Shown here: piece by piece, positions 10,462 to 19,364 of the stretch
How positions within the stretch are numbered: position 1 is the first letter of the stretch
Layout: every line of letters starts with the position of its first letter
Source of the DNA: Nitrospinaceae bacterium
Lineage (GTDB): Bacteria > Nitrospinota > Nitrospinia > Nitrospinales > JACRGP01
Assembly (NCBI GenBank): GCA_029261575.1
Contig: JAJDBD010000085.1
Location: forward strand, 1 to 64,000
Length of the DNA stretch: 64,000 nt
Reading direction: 5' to 3'
Position numbers and translations under genes: made by a program
Notes under the pieces: model-generated
The model's input: the letters and a program-made list of their open reading frames with translations, nothing else
Told to the model about the DNA's origin: nothing
The model's database searches: none

Positions 10462-12710
10462 GCGTCGGAGGATTTGGAGCTGGAAATGATGGGGATAACG
10501 AGGGAATCGCCCGTGGTGAGCGAACTCATGTCTTTTTCCGGATTGTAATTACTCAACAGCCAAAAGGGAATGAAATACTTTTCGTTGCAGATTTCCCAAA
10601 GAGTTTCGCCTTTCACAACGTTCCGAACCAGGGTTTTATTCACGACATAATTATTGAAAAAATCTTCCTGAACCGCCCGATGAAACTCCTGCCTTTTTCG
10701 AACGAAATAATTTGCCCTTCGGTTTGTTAAGCGAACCTTGATTTTTTGATGCAGGTGAATTGATTTCTTGCCCGGCAAATTATTTATTCTGCGTAATTCC
10801 TTTACGCTCAACCGGGACCACTCGGCATAGTGGCTCAGGGTTTCATCAAAATCCACCTCGATGATCCCAATGCGTTTATCCGCTCCTCCTCCGGCGGCAA
10901 AGGAAACCGGTAAAAAGGCGGGACGGTTCGTATTCATTTTATTCCTAAGCGCTGGTATGTTTGCGACCGCTTTAACGGTTTCCGGCTCGATTATTTTTTT
11001 GGGTTCGGGCGCTTCGTGTTTTTTGATAACCAGGCGCTTTTTGGATTTTGCCGCCGTCTTTGCCGGTAGCCCGACTACTTTAACCGCCTGGGCCACTACG
11101 ATGGATTTGGGTATTTTTAGGCTTTGCCCCGGGTGGAGCGTATTGGGATCTGAAATTTTATTTGCCCGCGCCAGCGTGGCGGGCGTGGTGCCAAATTTTT
11201 GAGCGATCAGCGACAGGTTGTCGTATTTGCGAACCTTATATATCGCGTCCTTGGTTCGTAATTTTGCTGTCCTCGTTTCAGGTTGCAAACGGACGGGAGC
11301 CTTCTTGTCCCCCCAGTTTGGAAGGCGTAATACCTGTCCCTTATAAATCCGATTATGGCGATCAATAGTATTGACGCGTTTTAATTTGGAGACGGAAGTG
11401 CGAAAACGTTTGGCGATTCCCGACAGGGTATCGCCGCGACGAATGGTGTACCATTTGGACCGCACCTGGCCGCCATGCTTCTGGGTACCGGGGATTCTTT
11501 TGTAATTGTACGCCAGGTTGGAGAATTTTTCGGAAGGCGCCTTGAATACGAAACCGGGCGGTATCCGTTTACTTCCATTAAGAACGGGAGACCGCAACGC
11601 GGGATTGAATTCGGCAATTTCCTTGCGAGTCATATTGAAATATTTTTTGGCGGTGTTGACGTGGATATAATCTTGAAATTCTACAGACACGAAAGGTTGG
11701 GGCTTGTCGAACTGTAAACCCGGGAAATACTTTTTATGGTTTTCGACAACATCCAGCGCCGCCAGAAATTCCGCATAAAAATTCTTGGAGGCGAACCCAA
11801 AGGAACGCTTCCTGAAAAACTGGACGATACGGACGATATTATCGCCGTACAACCGTTTGGCCCTTTTCATTCCATTCAACCCGTGGTTGTAGGCTGTAAT
11901 GGCCAAGGGCCAACTGTGTAGGGTCTTATAATTATGGGCCAACAATTTCGCGGCGCCGTGGGTGGCAAGAATGGGATCGCTTCGCTCATCGACCTCGTAG
12001 CCCACGTTCATAAACAACCGACCCGTCCCTCGGGTGAACTGCCAGATACCGCTGGCTCCCGCGCTGGAATAGGCGTTCAATTGAAAAGAGGACTCTACAT
12101 GCGGCAGGACGGTAAGCTCCTGCGGCAATCCATATTGCCTGAAAATTCTTTTGATTTCGGACATGTACCTTCCGGACCGGACCAAACCTCCGCGGAACCT
12201 GTCCTTTTGCCCGATTTGGGAGCGAATATTTCTGGAGGCGGTGTAATATTTCCCCCTAACCAATCGGGAAATTCTTTTTTCTATAGACGTTAATTTGCCC
12301 GCTCCTTTTTTCCTGCCCAACCTTTTCAGAACCGATTGGTACTTGGCCTTAATCCTCTTAAGAATTCTTTCGTTTTTTGAGTATGAATTGTTGGGATCGA
12401 GGTCGACCACTTCATAAACGATACCAAGATCGTTCATGTCGTGAATCACGGCCTGATTCGTCGTGTATTTGGCGTAAACATTCTTCCAGAAGTCCACCTG
12501 GGTTTTTAAGCCCCTGGGAACTTCAAAGGAATATTTTTTATAGGATTGCTTCTTGGGGGCCAGTTTGGCCTGGGCGGCGGAAAATGACAGCCCCAAAAAC
12601 AGGAAAGCGATGAGGAGGCAAAAAATATAGCGGGCTTGGCGCAAAGGCTTCTGTCCTTCCAACATTGAGAACAACCCGATGGTCGCTGGTGAATTGAGTT
12701 GGCCGGGCAA
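10458..12710 (-). CDS. Membrane-bound lytic murein transglycosylase D-like, LysM repeats
   Basis: LPHVESSFQLNAYSSAGASGIWQFTRGTGR transglycosylase motif; LysM repeats (WYTIRRGDTLSGIAKRFRTSVSKLKRVN; YKVRKYDNLSLIAQKFGTTPATLARAN). Confidence 0.88.
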   Translation of the reverse strand: MPGQLNSPATIGLFSMLEGQKPLRQARYIFCLLIAFLFLGLSFSAAQAKLAPKKQSYKKYSFEVPRGLKTQVDFWKNVYAKYTTNQAVIHDMNDLGIVYEVVDLDPNNSYSKNERILKRIKAKYQSVLKRLGRKKGAGKLTSIEKRISRLVRGKYYTASRNIRSQIGQKDRFRGGLVRSGRYMSEIKRIFRQYGLPQELTVLPHVESSFQLNAYSSAGASGIWQFTRGTGRLFMNVGYEVDERSDPILATHGAAKLLAHNYKTLHSWPLAITAYNHGLNGMKRAKRLYGDNIVRIVQFFRKRSFGFASKNFYAEFLAALDVVENHKKYFPGLQFDKPQPFVSVEFQDYIHVNTAKKYFNMTRKEIAEFNPALRSPVLNGSKRIPPGFVFKAPSEKFSNLAYNYKRIPGTQKHGGQVRSKWYTIRRGDTLSGIAKRFRTSVSKLKRVNTIDRHNRIYKGQVLRLPNWGDKKAPVRLQPETRTAKLRTKDAIYKVRKYDNLSLIAQKFGTTPATLARANKISDPNTLHPGQSLKIPKSIVVAQAVKVVGLPAKTAAKSKKRLVIKKHEAPEPKKIIEPETVKAVANIPALRNKMNTNRPAFLPVSFAAGGGADKRIGIIEVDFDETLSHYAEWSRLSVKELRRINNLPGKKSIHLHQKIKVRLTNRRANYFVRKRQEFHRAVQEDFFNNYVVNKTLVRNVVKGETLWEICNEKYFIPFWLLSNYNPEKDMSSLTTGDSLVIPIISSSKSSDA

Positions 12711-12862
12711 AACATAAATACGCCGGCAGGAAGCGCATGGTTCTTGACCCTAGCGATTAAAAATACGCTAACATCTTGTTTTTGAAAACGATACCAAACA
12801 CAGCGCCTGTAGTCAAGCTCAAACCCGGCGACTAATGGAAATAGTGCAAATAAATCAATTAT

Positions 12863-13162
12863 TTAACGCTTTGGAGCGTTTCTGGAGGGGTATTTCTGGT
12901 TGATCTGATAAACGAAGGCCAAAAGCTCCGCCACAATGGTATAAACGGAAGACGGGACCTCCTCGTTTATATCCACCTGGGACAAAACCTGGACCAGATC
13001 CGGGTCCTCTTTTATGGGAATATTATGCTCGCGCGCCAGGGCGATGATTTTGTCCGCCTGCCAACCTTCCCCCTTCGCCGTCACCTTGGGCGCCTGGTCT
13101 TTGAAGGAATTGTACTTTAAAGAAACCGCGCGTTTCTTATTGGATTCCGTTTCCTTGTTCAT
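12863..13162 (-). CDS. Stand-alone FlhB C-terminal-domain-like (EscU/YscU-family) protein
   Basis: AVSLKYNSFKDQAPKVTAKGEGWQADKIIALAREHNIPIKEDPDLVQVLSQVDINEEVPSSVYTIVAELLAFVY matches the FlhB cytoplasmic domain pattern; start chosen at 13162 (ATGA overlap with upstream fliK-like stop). Confidence 0.82.
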   Translation of the reverse strand: MNKETESNKKRAVSLKYNSFKDQAPKVTAKGEGWQADKIIALAREHNIPIKEDPDLVQVLSQVDINEEVPSSVYTIVAELLAFVYQINQKYPSRNAPKR

Positions 13163-14856
13163 GTTTTGATATCCACAAGGGAGGTGTGACTGTCTATCAT
13201 CAACCGGGCGAGTGGATCCTCGATTTCCATCTCGTCCTTTTTCCGTTCGCAACAGGTCGCCTCCGTTTCAAAACCCAACGCCTCTAAATTGGTTTTCAGG
13301 AGGGGGAGATGTTTGTTGATGAACGAAACGCTCTCTCCATTTTCAGCGGAAATATTCACGGACAATTTTTTCTCGCTGATTTTAGCGTCCATCCGCAAAG
13401 CGCCCAGAGCGGTGAAATCCAAAAGAAACACCAGGGAATATTCTCCCGCCTTTTTTTCTCCGCGAGAACCCTTGCCCCCCTCCTCCGGTTTGAAAAAAAG
13501 TTTTAAAGTTTTATCCTCGGCAAAGGGAACGCCGGAAATTTGCAATAAAACAGGCTGATTTTCCTGACGAGAAAGATGATTGGACAATTGGTTCAGCTCG
13601 ATATTTTCGATAGCGGACAGCGCCTGCCGGATGACGCCCTGCGCCGGATTATCCGATGAAGAGCCTGGGTTTTGATTGATTTGCCCACCGCCTTCCTGCA
13701 AATTCCGGCTCAACCGGATCAATTGCCCCTTTAAATCCGCTCCCAAAATCCGCAGGGTAGAAATTGAAGGCGGAGATTGGCCGTCTTTGACAGCGTTGCG
13801 AACTTTACCCTCATAGTTTATTCCCGATAAATCGACGCGATTTTGAATGATTTTCGCATTGGCCGGTTCGGTTTTGTTCTTCCCCAGTAGGGACTCCAAA
13901 GTTTTTTGCAGACTCTTGACCAGTTCCTGATCAAGTTTTATCAAAGGCGCATTCTTTGCGGTTGGATTTTTAAAAACGGGATCCTGATGCAGAGTCTCCT
14001 GAAGCTTTCCCGCCATTTCGCCAAAAGTCTGTTTGGCGGGCACATAGGATTTTAAATTTTCCGTCAGCAATGTCGGACCTTTTGAGGTCGATAACCGGCT
14101 CTCAATTTTAAATCCGCCGGGGACTTTCTCGGCTTTCAGCGTCACCGGATCGCCCGCCTTATAATTCGCAACCGGGTTGGAAAGTTTAACGACCACCCTG
14201 CCCCCATCCAGTTTCACGGTGACTCTTCCCTCGGTTTGGATTTTAACAATCTTACCGGACGCCTCTTGTCCCTCCCGCAAATCAAGCGATTTCAATTGGC
14301 CGCTCGTTATGACGTCGCGCTTCAAACTTAAATTTTTGGAGATAACCGCACGGTCCGGATTGAGCGCTCCTTGAACGACTGGAATCCGCGATGGAACGGC
14401 GGGGGTTTTTGCCGCCGGGGAATCGGAAGAAATTTTTTGGGCGCTTCGAAGGACTGGATTTGGAATTTTAAAATCAGTTTGATGAAACGGTTTGCGGTCA
14501 GCGAGGATCGTCTCTTCCTTGCTTGAGGGACGAAAAACGGGTCTCCCCGGCGCCGCTTTGGTCGCCGTCTCTTCGCTTTTCGAATAGGAGGTCAGTTTGA
14601 AAACCGGGTTGGGAGAAAGTTTCTCCACCTGGACCTTTAGCTTTTGCCCTTCCTTTAATTGCCCGTCATGCTGAACGAGAAGTTTACTCCCCTCAAAATC
14701 CACCAGAGTCCTTCCATTAGGAAGCGACTGCAGAACCAGGCCGTCCAGAATCTGGCCTAATTTTAGAAATGAGGACAGATTGGGGTTTTGAGGGATTTCT
14801 CCGTTGGGATTCAGAACGTTCAGGAGATTGACGGTCGAATAAATCACCTCAAACAA
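13159..14856 (-). CDS. FliK-like flagellar hook-length control protein (putative)
   Basis: Low-complexity N-terminal half, C-terminal LRMDAKISEKKLSVNISAENGESVSFINKHLPLLKTNLEALGFETEATCCE typical of FliK C-terminal domain; neighbours FlhB-like and FliL. Confidence 0.7.
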   Translation of the reverse strand: MFEVIYSTVNLLNVLNPNGEIPQNPNLSSFLKLGQILDGLVLQSLPNGRTLVDFEGSKLLVQHDGQLKEGQKLKVQVEKLSPNPVFKLTSYSKSEETATKAAPGRPVFRPSSKEETILADRKPFHQTDFKIPNPVLRSAQKISSDSPAAKTPAVPSRIPVVQGALNPDRAVISKNLSLKRDVITSGQLKSLDLREGQEASGKIVKIQTEGRVTVKLDGGRVVVKLSNPVANYKAGDPVTLKAEKVPGGFKIESRLSTSKGPTLLTENLKSYVPAKQTFGEMAGKLQETLHQDPVFKNPTAKNAPLIKLDQELVKSLQKTLESLLGKNKTEPANAKIIQNRVDLSGINYEGKVRNAVKDGQSPPSISTLRILGADLKGQLIRLSRNLQEGGGQINQNPGSSSDNPAQGVIRQALSAIENIELNQLSNHLSRQENQPVLLQISGVPFAEDKTLKLFFKPEEGGKGSRGEKKAGEYSLVFLLDFTALGALRMDAKISEKKLSVNISAENGESVSFINKHLPLLKTNLEALGFETEATCCERKKDEMEIEDPLARLMIDSHTSLVDIKT

Positions 14857-14880
14857 CCCTCCAGAGGAAAAGTTTCATTC

Positions 14881-15213
14881 TCAAGCCAACAGGTCGATTT
14901 GTTTGCCTTGATCGGTTTCGGCCAGAAGCGCCGACCCGGATAAAGCGGCGTCGGAATCCGGCTTTTGCTTGCGCTCCATTTTGCGTCGCAGGCGGCCTTG
15001 CCGATTCTTTCCTTCGGGGTTGGATTCTTCCGAGGGGTTCGCTTCTTCGGAATCCTGGACTTCTTCTCGCTTCATTTCAGCAAGCGAGAATTGTTCGTCG
15101 CTCAATTGTTGAGCGGTGGTGGCGGGCAATTGCTGGGCGGTTTGCTGAATTTTTTCCACCGCCGTCCCCATTTGCAGAACCTGCTGGGTATTGACCGGTT
15201 GGATTGTCGGCAT
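14881..15213 (-). CDS. Hypothetical protein, Gln/Glu-rich, flagellar neighbourhood
   Basis: ORF 110 aa upstream of the FliK-like gene on the same strand. Confidence 0.55.
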   Translation of the reverse strand: MPTIQPVNTQQVLQMGTAVEKIQQTAQQLPATTAQQLSDEQFSLAEMKREEVQDSEEANPSEESNPEGKNRQGRLRRKMERKQKPDSDAALSGSALLAETDQGKQIDLLA

Positions 15214-15291
15214 TTGAAGCCTCCAAAATTCTAATAGCTTATAAAAATAGAATACTCTCCATCTCGAAAAACGCCAGTATTTTCACCTAAA

Positions 15292-15939
15292 TCACTTGAC
15301 CACAAATTCGGTAAAATAAACGTCCGTGATGGTTCCCGTTCCGCTAAAAAGTAGGGCATTGGTGGAAGCGATGATTTCTCGCTTCAAACGCTCCTCCATT
15401 CTAAATCGGTCCTTTTCATAGAACTCCGGTGTTTTCCTCAACAACAGGGTGTAAATATTTTTCCGGATAAAATGCAAATTCTTGGCGATTTCACCGCTCA
15501 GTTTTTTGTTGCTCAATTGAAGGTTTGGCGCAATGGTAACAAACCGTCCGGTTTCTTCTCCCTCGTCGCGAACCGGCAACAAAAAGGGTTTCAGCTTAAA
15601 GGTGTGCTCCTTTAATTCGTCTCCGCTCTTTTCGTCTTTTTCCTCGTCTTCTTTTGGTTCTTCTTCGATCAGGGCGTCGACTTCCGGCGTCGATGGTTTC
15701 GCTTTAAACACCAGAAAATAATAAGCGGCTCCGCCCGCAGATAAAATAAAAAACAGAAACCCGGTCACCGCCAACGCTTTTATCTTTAGGGAAAGCCCTG
15801 AAACAACGCCTTTGAACCCGGTCGGTTCCTCCTCTTCGACCTCGATTTCATCCGGATCGCCCTCGAGTAATTTTTCGAGTTCTTCCGCGTCGGTAAACTC
15901 GTCGTCCAGTTCAGCGTCAAGGTTCTTGTCTTCTGCCAT
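15292..15939 (-). CDS. fliL: Flagellar basal body-associated protein FliL
   Basis: Single TM, then FKLKPFLLPVRDEGEETGRFVTIAPNLQLSNK...IRKNIYTLLLRKTPEFYEKDRFRMEERLKREIIASTNALLFSGTGTITDVYFTEFVVK pattern. Confidence 0.8.
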   Translation of the reverse strand: MAEDKNLDAELDDEFTDAEELEKLLEGDPDEIEVEEEEPTGFKGVVSGLSLKIKALAVTGFLFFILSAGGAAYYFLVFKAKPSTPEVDALIEEEPKEDEEKDEKSGDELKEHTFKLKPFLLPVRDEGEETGRFVTIAPNLQLSNKKLSGEIAKNLHFIRKNIYTLLLRKTPEFYEKDRFRMEERLKREIIASTNALLFSGTGTITDVYFTEFVVK

Positions 15940-15944
15940 TTACT

Positions 15945-16562
15945 TTACGGCCCTTTGGCAATGGATTCGAGCTTCTGAAAAATGTCCTTCACCTGAGAAC
16001 GCAAATGCTCCAGCGCGCCATTATTGTTAATTATATAGTCGGCTTTTTCGATCTTTTCCTTAAGGGGCATTTGCTTGGCGATGCGCCGGGAGATTTCTTC
16101 GCGGGACCAGCGGTTTTTTCCCGCCAACCGTTCTATCTGGGTCTTTTCGTCGCTGGCGACAACGACCACCCTGTCCATTTTTTCATGATTGCCGGATTCT
16201 ATAAGCATAGGCGCGTCGACGATCAAAATGGCCCGCGGATTTTTATTTTTCAATTCCTCAAAACGCTTTGTTTCTTCCGCGAAAACTTTAGGATGTAAAA
16301 TACCCTCCAGGGTTTTCTTTTTCCGGTCGTCGCTAAAAACCATCGCCCCCAACTTCCCCCGATTCAGAGTTTGATCGGGATTGAGAATGTCCTCGCCAAA
16401 ATTCTGGACGATTTCCTTCCAGGCCGGCAGGTTCGGCTGAACCAAATCCCGGCAAATCTGATCGGCTTCCAACACCTCGGCGCCCAGCTCCTTAAAAAAA
16501 TTTCCCGCCGCGGTTTTCCCCGATCCCATGCTTCCGGTGAGTCCCACAATCAGAGCAGGCAT
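15945..16562 (-). CDS. coaE: Dephospho-CoA kinase
   Basis: IVGLTGSMGSGKTAAGNFFKELGAEVLEADQI P-loop; LIVDAPMLIESG. Confidence 0.94.
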   Translation of the reverse strand: MPALIVGLTGSMGSGKTAAGNFFKELGAEVLEADQICRDLVQPNLPAWKEIVQNFGEDILNPDQTLNRGKLGAMVFSDDRKKKTLEGILHPKVFAEETKRFEELKNKNPRAILIVDAPMLIESGNHEKMDRVVVVASDEKTQIERLAGKNRWSREEISRRIAKQMPLKEKIEKADYIINNNGALEHLRSQVKDIFQKLESIAKGP

Positions 16563-16571
16563 TTCATGTCC

Positions 16572-17483
16572 TCATTGGGACCGGCCCTGCGCCGGTTGCA
16601 TTCCATATTTTTCGTCCAAAAGTTGATCGTACAAGCGCATGAACCGCGCCGTGATGGGTCCCGGTTTTCCATTGCCTATGGGCTTGCCGTCCAAACGGGT
16701 CGCGGGCATGATCTTTTTTACCGTGCCGGTCACAAAAGCTTCCTCTGCATGGGTAAGTTCTTCCGGAGGCCAATGCCCCTCCTCCAATGGAATTCCATTT
16801 TCCAACGCCAATTGAATGGCGACGTCGCGCGTGATGCCCGACAGGATTCCGCAATCCAGCGATGGCGTGAACAATTTGCCTTCATTGACAAAGAAAAAAT
16901 TGCTGGTGGTGCCCTCGGTCAGGACTCCCTCGGCGTTGAGCATCAGAGCGTCCTGCGCCCCCAGCCGATTGGCTTCCATTTTCGCCAAAATATTATTGAG
17001 GTAATTTCCGGTTTTAATGCCGGGGTTGAGAGACTCGCGCGCGTTTCTCTTGACGGAAACCAGGGCCAGGTCTATGCCCTTTTCGTAATAATTATGGGGA
17101 TATACTTTTGCGGGAGCGGCGATGATTATGATGTTGGGCCGGTCGCAGGAACCGGGATCGATATCGATTTCCCCCACGCCCCGGGTGACAATGATTCTAA
17201 TATAGGTTTCTTCAAAATTCGCGGATTGAACGGTACGGCTAATCTGTTCGACAAACCATTCGTCTTCGCTTGGGATCTCCAATGAAATCCCGGCGGCGGA
17301 ATTTCTCAACCGTGCCAGGTGGGCTTCCAGAAAACACAGTTTGTTGCCGTGCGTGGCCACCACTTCATACACGCTGTCTCCGAACAAGAAACCGTGGTCC
17401 AAAACCGATATAAAGGCCTCGTCCTGAATCGAGCCGTTAAAATTTATTTTCAGATCCATGGGATTGAGTCTGGATGAAATCAA
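16572..17483 (-). CDS. Class IV aminotransferase (branched-chain/D-amino acid aminotransferase family)
   Basis: DHGFLFGDSVYEV, KTGNYLNNILAKMEANRLGAQDALMLN, EGTTSNFFFVNEG motifs. Confidence 0.88.
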   Translation of the reverse strand: MISSRLNPMDLKINFNGSIQDEAFISVLDHGFLFGDSVYEVVATHGNKLCFLEAHLARLRNSAAGISLEIPSEDEWFVEQISRTVQSANFEETYIRIIVTRGVGEIDIDPGSCDRPNIIIIAAPAKVYPHNYYEKGIDLALVSVKRNARESLNPGIKTGNYLNNILAKMEANRLGAQDALMLNAEGVLTEGTTSNFFFVNEGKLFTPSLDCGILSGITRDVAIQLALENGIPLEEGHWPPEELTHAEEAFVTGTVKKIMPATRLDGKPIGNGKPGPITARFMRLYDQLLDEKYGMQPAQGRSQ

Positions 17484-18160
17484 TTTTCCTGAATGGATTC
17501 AAATATCTTTTCCAATTGTTTTTTGTCTTCCTTGGAAAACTCTTCTCCGGCCGGCGCTTTGGTCTTGGCCTCTCCGCTCTTTGGAAGGTCGATTTTTCCG
17601 GCAAGATCTTTCAGGTTTTTGAGGTCCAGGTCCTTGAGTTTTTCGCCGATCCCATCCAATGGGATCTTCGGCAATTTTTTCAGGAGCTGTTTCGGAGAAC
17701 CCATCCCGTTTCTCATAGCGGTGGAAATCTCTTCCAGCGGCGGCGCCACCACAGAGTCTTTAACCACTTTTTGGTATAGGTCGGGAAAAAGTTCCAGGGG
17801 AACTAAAAAAACGATGATCAAAAATGCCGCTTTCACCACCCCGGCGCCAGCCCCCAATACGCGATCTATCGCGGAAAGCGTGTCGGCGGACCGGACCAGC
17901 TTCTTGAACGTCATGCCTGTCAGCGAAACGGCGACTCCCCCCGCAAGGAACATTATGACGTAACCCATCGCCTTTGCGGCCGCAGGATTGCTGAGAACCT
18001 TGCTCATCAGGTCGGTTCCAAGCGGACTGAACTTGACGGCGACAATGTATCCAACAATGAAAAACAGGAGAGAAAAGACCTCCTTGACCATTCCGCGGAA
18101 AAATGAATAAATCGCGCTGATGCTTATTAATATTACGGCAATAACGTCGAACGTTGTCAT
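17480..18160 (-). CDS. CvpA family membrane protein
   Basis: FDVIAVILISISAIYSFFRGMVKEVFSLLFFIVGYIVAVKF, SAIDRVLGAGAGVVKAAFLI motifs. Confidence 0.88.
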   Translation of the reverse strand: MTTFDVIAVILISISAIYSFFRGMVKEVFSLLFFIVGYIVAVKFSPLGTDLMSKVLSNPAAAKAMGYVIMFLAGGVAVSLTGMTFKKLVRSADTLSAIDRVLGAGAGVVKAAFLIIVFLVPLELFPDLYQKVVKDSVVAPPLEEISTAMRNGMGSPKQLLKKLPKIPLDGIGEKLKDLDLKNLKDLAGKIDLPKSGEAKTKAPAGEEFSKEDKKQLEKIFESIQEN

Positions 18161-18208
18161 TTGGAAAACCCGGGCGTTAAATTACAAAATGGGAACCAGT
18201 ATATCATT

Positions 18209-18228
18209 CCACGCAAGCGCCTGGAGGT
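18209..18228 (-). repeat. Partial match to dispersed element core (CCTCCAGGCGCTTGC)
   Basis: Reverse strand ACCTCCAGGCGCTTGCGTGG; 15-nt exact match to copy B; intergenic, between two minus-strand genes. Confidence 0.5.
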
Positions 18229-18277
18229 AATTAAAAATGAAACTACAAATACTGCGTCTAGGATACTCGGGAATTTC

Positions 18278-18772
18278 TCAGGAACGTTTTGGGGATTTTC
18301 CGCTCAATTCGACGATGTAATCGGGTTGGTTGTTTTGAATGGTTGGGGAGGCGGTATTTTGATGAACGCTTGAAACGGGCTTGTCTGGGGCGGAAGTTTC
18401 TTCTTTAATCGCCCCGGAATTGAAATAAACGGAGTCTCCCGGTTTGAACGTCGCTCCGGTATTTTCGTTCTTATCAAACGCGACGACCACAATTTCTTTC
18501 TCTTCTAAAGACTGATCCGGTTTTCTTCTTTCTCCCAGTCGCCTTTGGATTTTTATTTCAACTTGTGACGCCAGGGGGGCGCGTCGGCTAAACCTGCGAC
18601 GGTTTCCAACGCTAAGGATCACGCCCCGCTCTCTTTTGCCAAGCGCTTTCTTAAACGAACCTTCATCTTTTTGATGGACGGGGACCGATAGAGAAGCGGA
18701 ACCTGGCGCCTGGAGGGACGATTTTGAAAACTTCCAGAATTTGTCGTTTCTTTCAATATCCGATATCAGCAT
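18278..18772 (-). CDS. Hypothetical protein
   Basis: 164 aa ORF, no recognised family. Confidence 0.5.
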   Translation of the reverse strand: MLISDIERNDKFWKFSKSSLQAPGSASLSVPVHQKDEGSFKKALGKRERGVILSVGNRRRFSRRAPLASQVEIKIQRRLGERRKPDQSLEEKEIVVVAFDKNENTGATFKPGDSVYFNSGAIKEETSAPDKPVSSVHQNTASPTIQNNQPDYIVELSGKSPKRS

Positions 18773-18834
18773 GATTTATAAATCCTTTGGCATATACATT
18801 AATATCGGCGTCTGGCGAACAAATATCCAGTGTT

Positions 18835-19356
18835 TCAGGGTGTAAATTCGGATTTTTTCAAGAATTCTCTAAAAATCACCTTAAATGAAGAGGTGAAAAT
18901 ATCGGGCCGACGGGTTTTGGTTTCCATGATTTCCGCAATGGACCAGAAGCGTCCTTCGCTGATTTCTTCTGGATGGCAAACAGGGGTTTTGTCCGTTCGA
19001 CTGGTAAAAACAGAAACATGCTCCATATGGGTTTCAGGCCCGGCGCTCACCTTGAATAAAAACTCCAGTTCGCCGGAAATCCCCAACTCTTCCAGCATCT
19101 CCCTATGAGCGCAAGTTATATAGTCCTCCCCGGCGTCCACATGCCCCGAAACGGAACTGTCCCATAAGCCGGGATTTTCGTCTTTAGATTCGGAACGTTT
19201 TTGGAGGAATAATTCATTTTTTGAGTTGAGGACGAAAATGTGAACCGAGCGATGAAACCAGGATTTTTCATGAACCTCGCGTCGGGTGGCCTTGCCGATC
19301 ACCTGGTCATTTTCGTCCACGAGGTCGAAAATTTCTTCGTCGGGTTTTTGGGGCAT
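18835..19356 (-). CDS. NUDIX hydrolase (IPP isomerase-like NUDIX subgroup)
   Basis: GLWDSSVSGHVDAGEDYITCAHREMLEELGI NUDIX box; start at MPQKPDEEIF chosen to avoid overlap with upstream gene. Confidence 0.9.
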   Translation of the reverse strand: MPQKPDEEIFDLVDENDQVIGKATRREVHEKSWFHRSVHIFVLNSKNELFLQKRSESKDENPGLWDSSVSGHVDAGEDYITCAHREMLEELGISGELEFLFKVSAGPETHMEHVSVFTSRTDKTPVCHPEEISEGRFWSIAEIMETKTRRPDIFTSSFKVIFREFLKKSEFTP

Positions 19357-19364
19357 GAAAATTT

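Noticed and set aside
16371-17285. 304-aa plus-strand ORF antisense to coaE/class IV aminotransferase
   Set aside because: Spans the antisense of two conserved genes; composition is typical of a shadow frame
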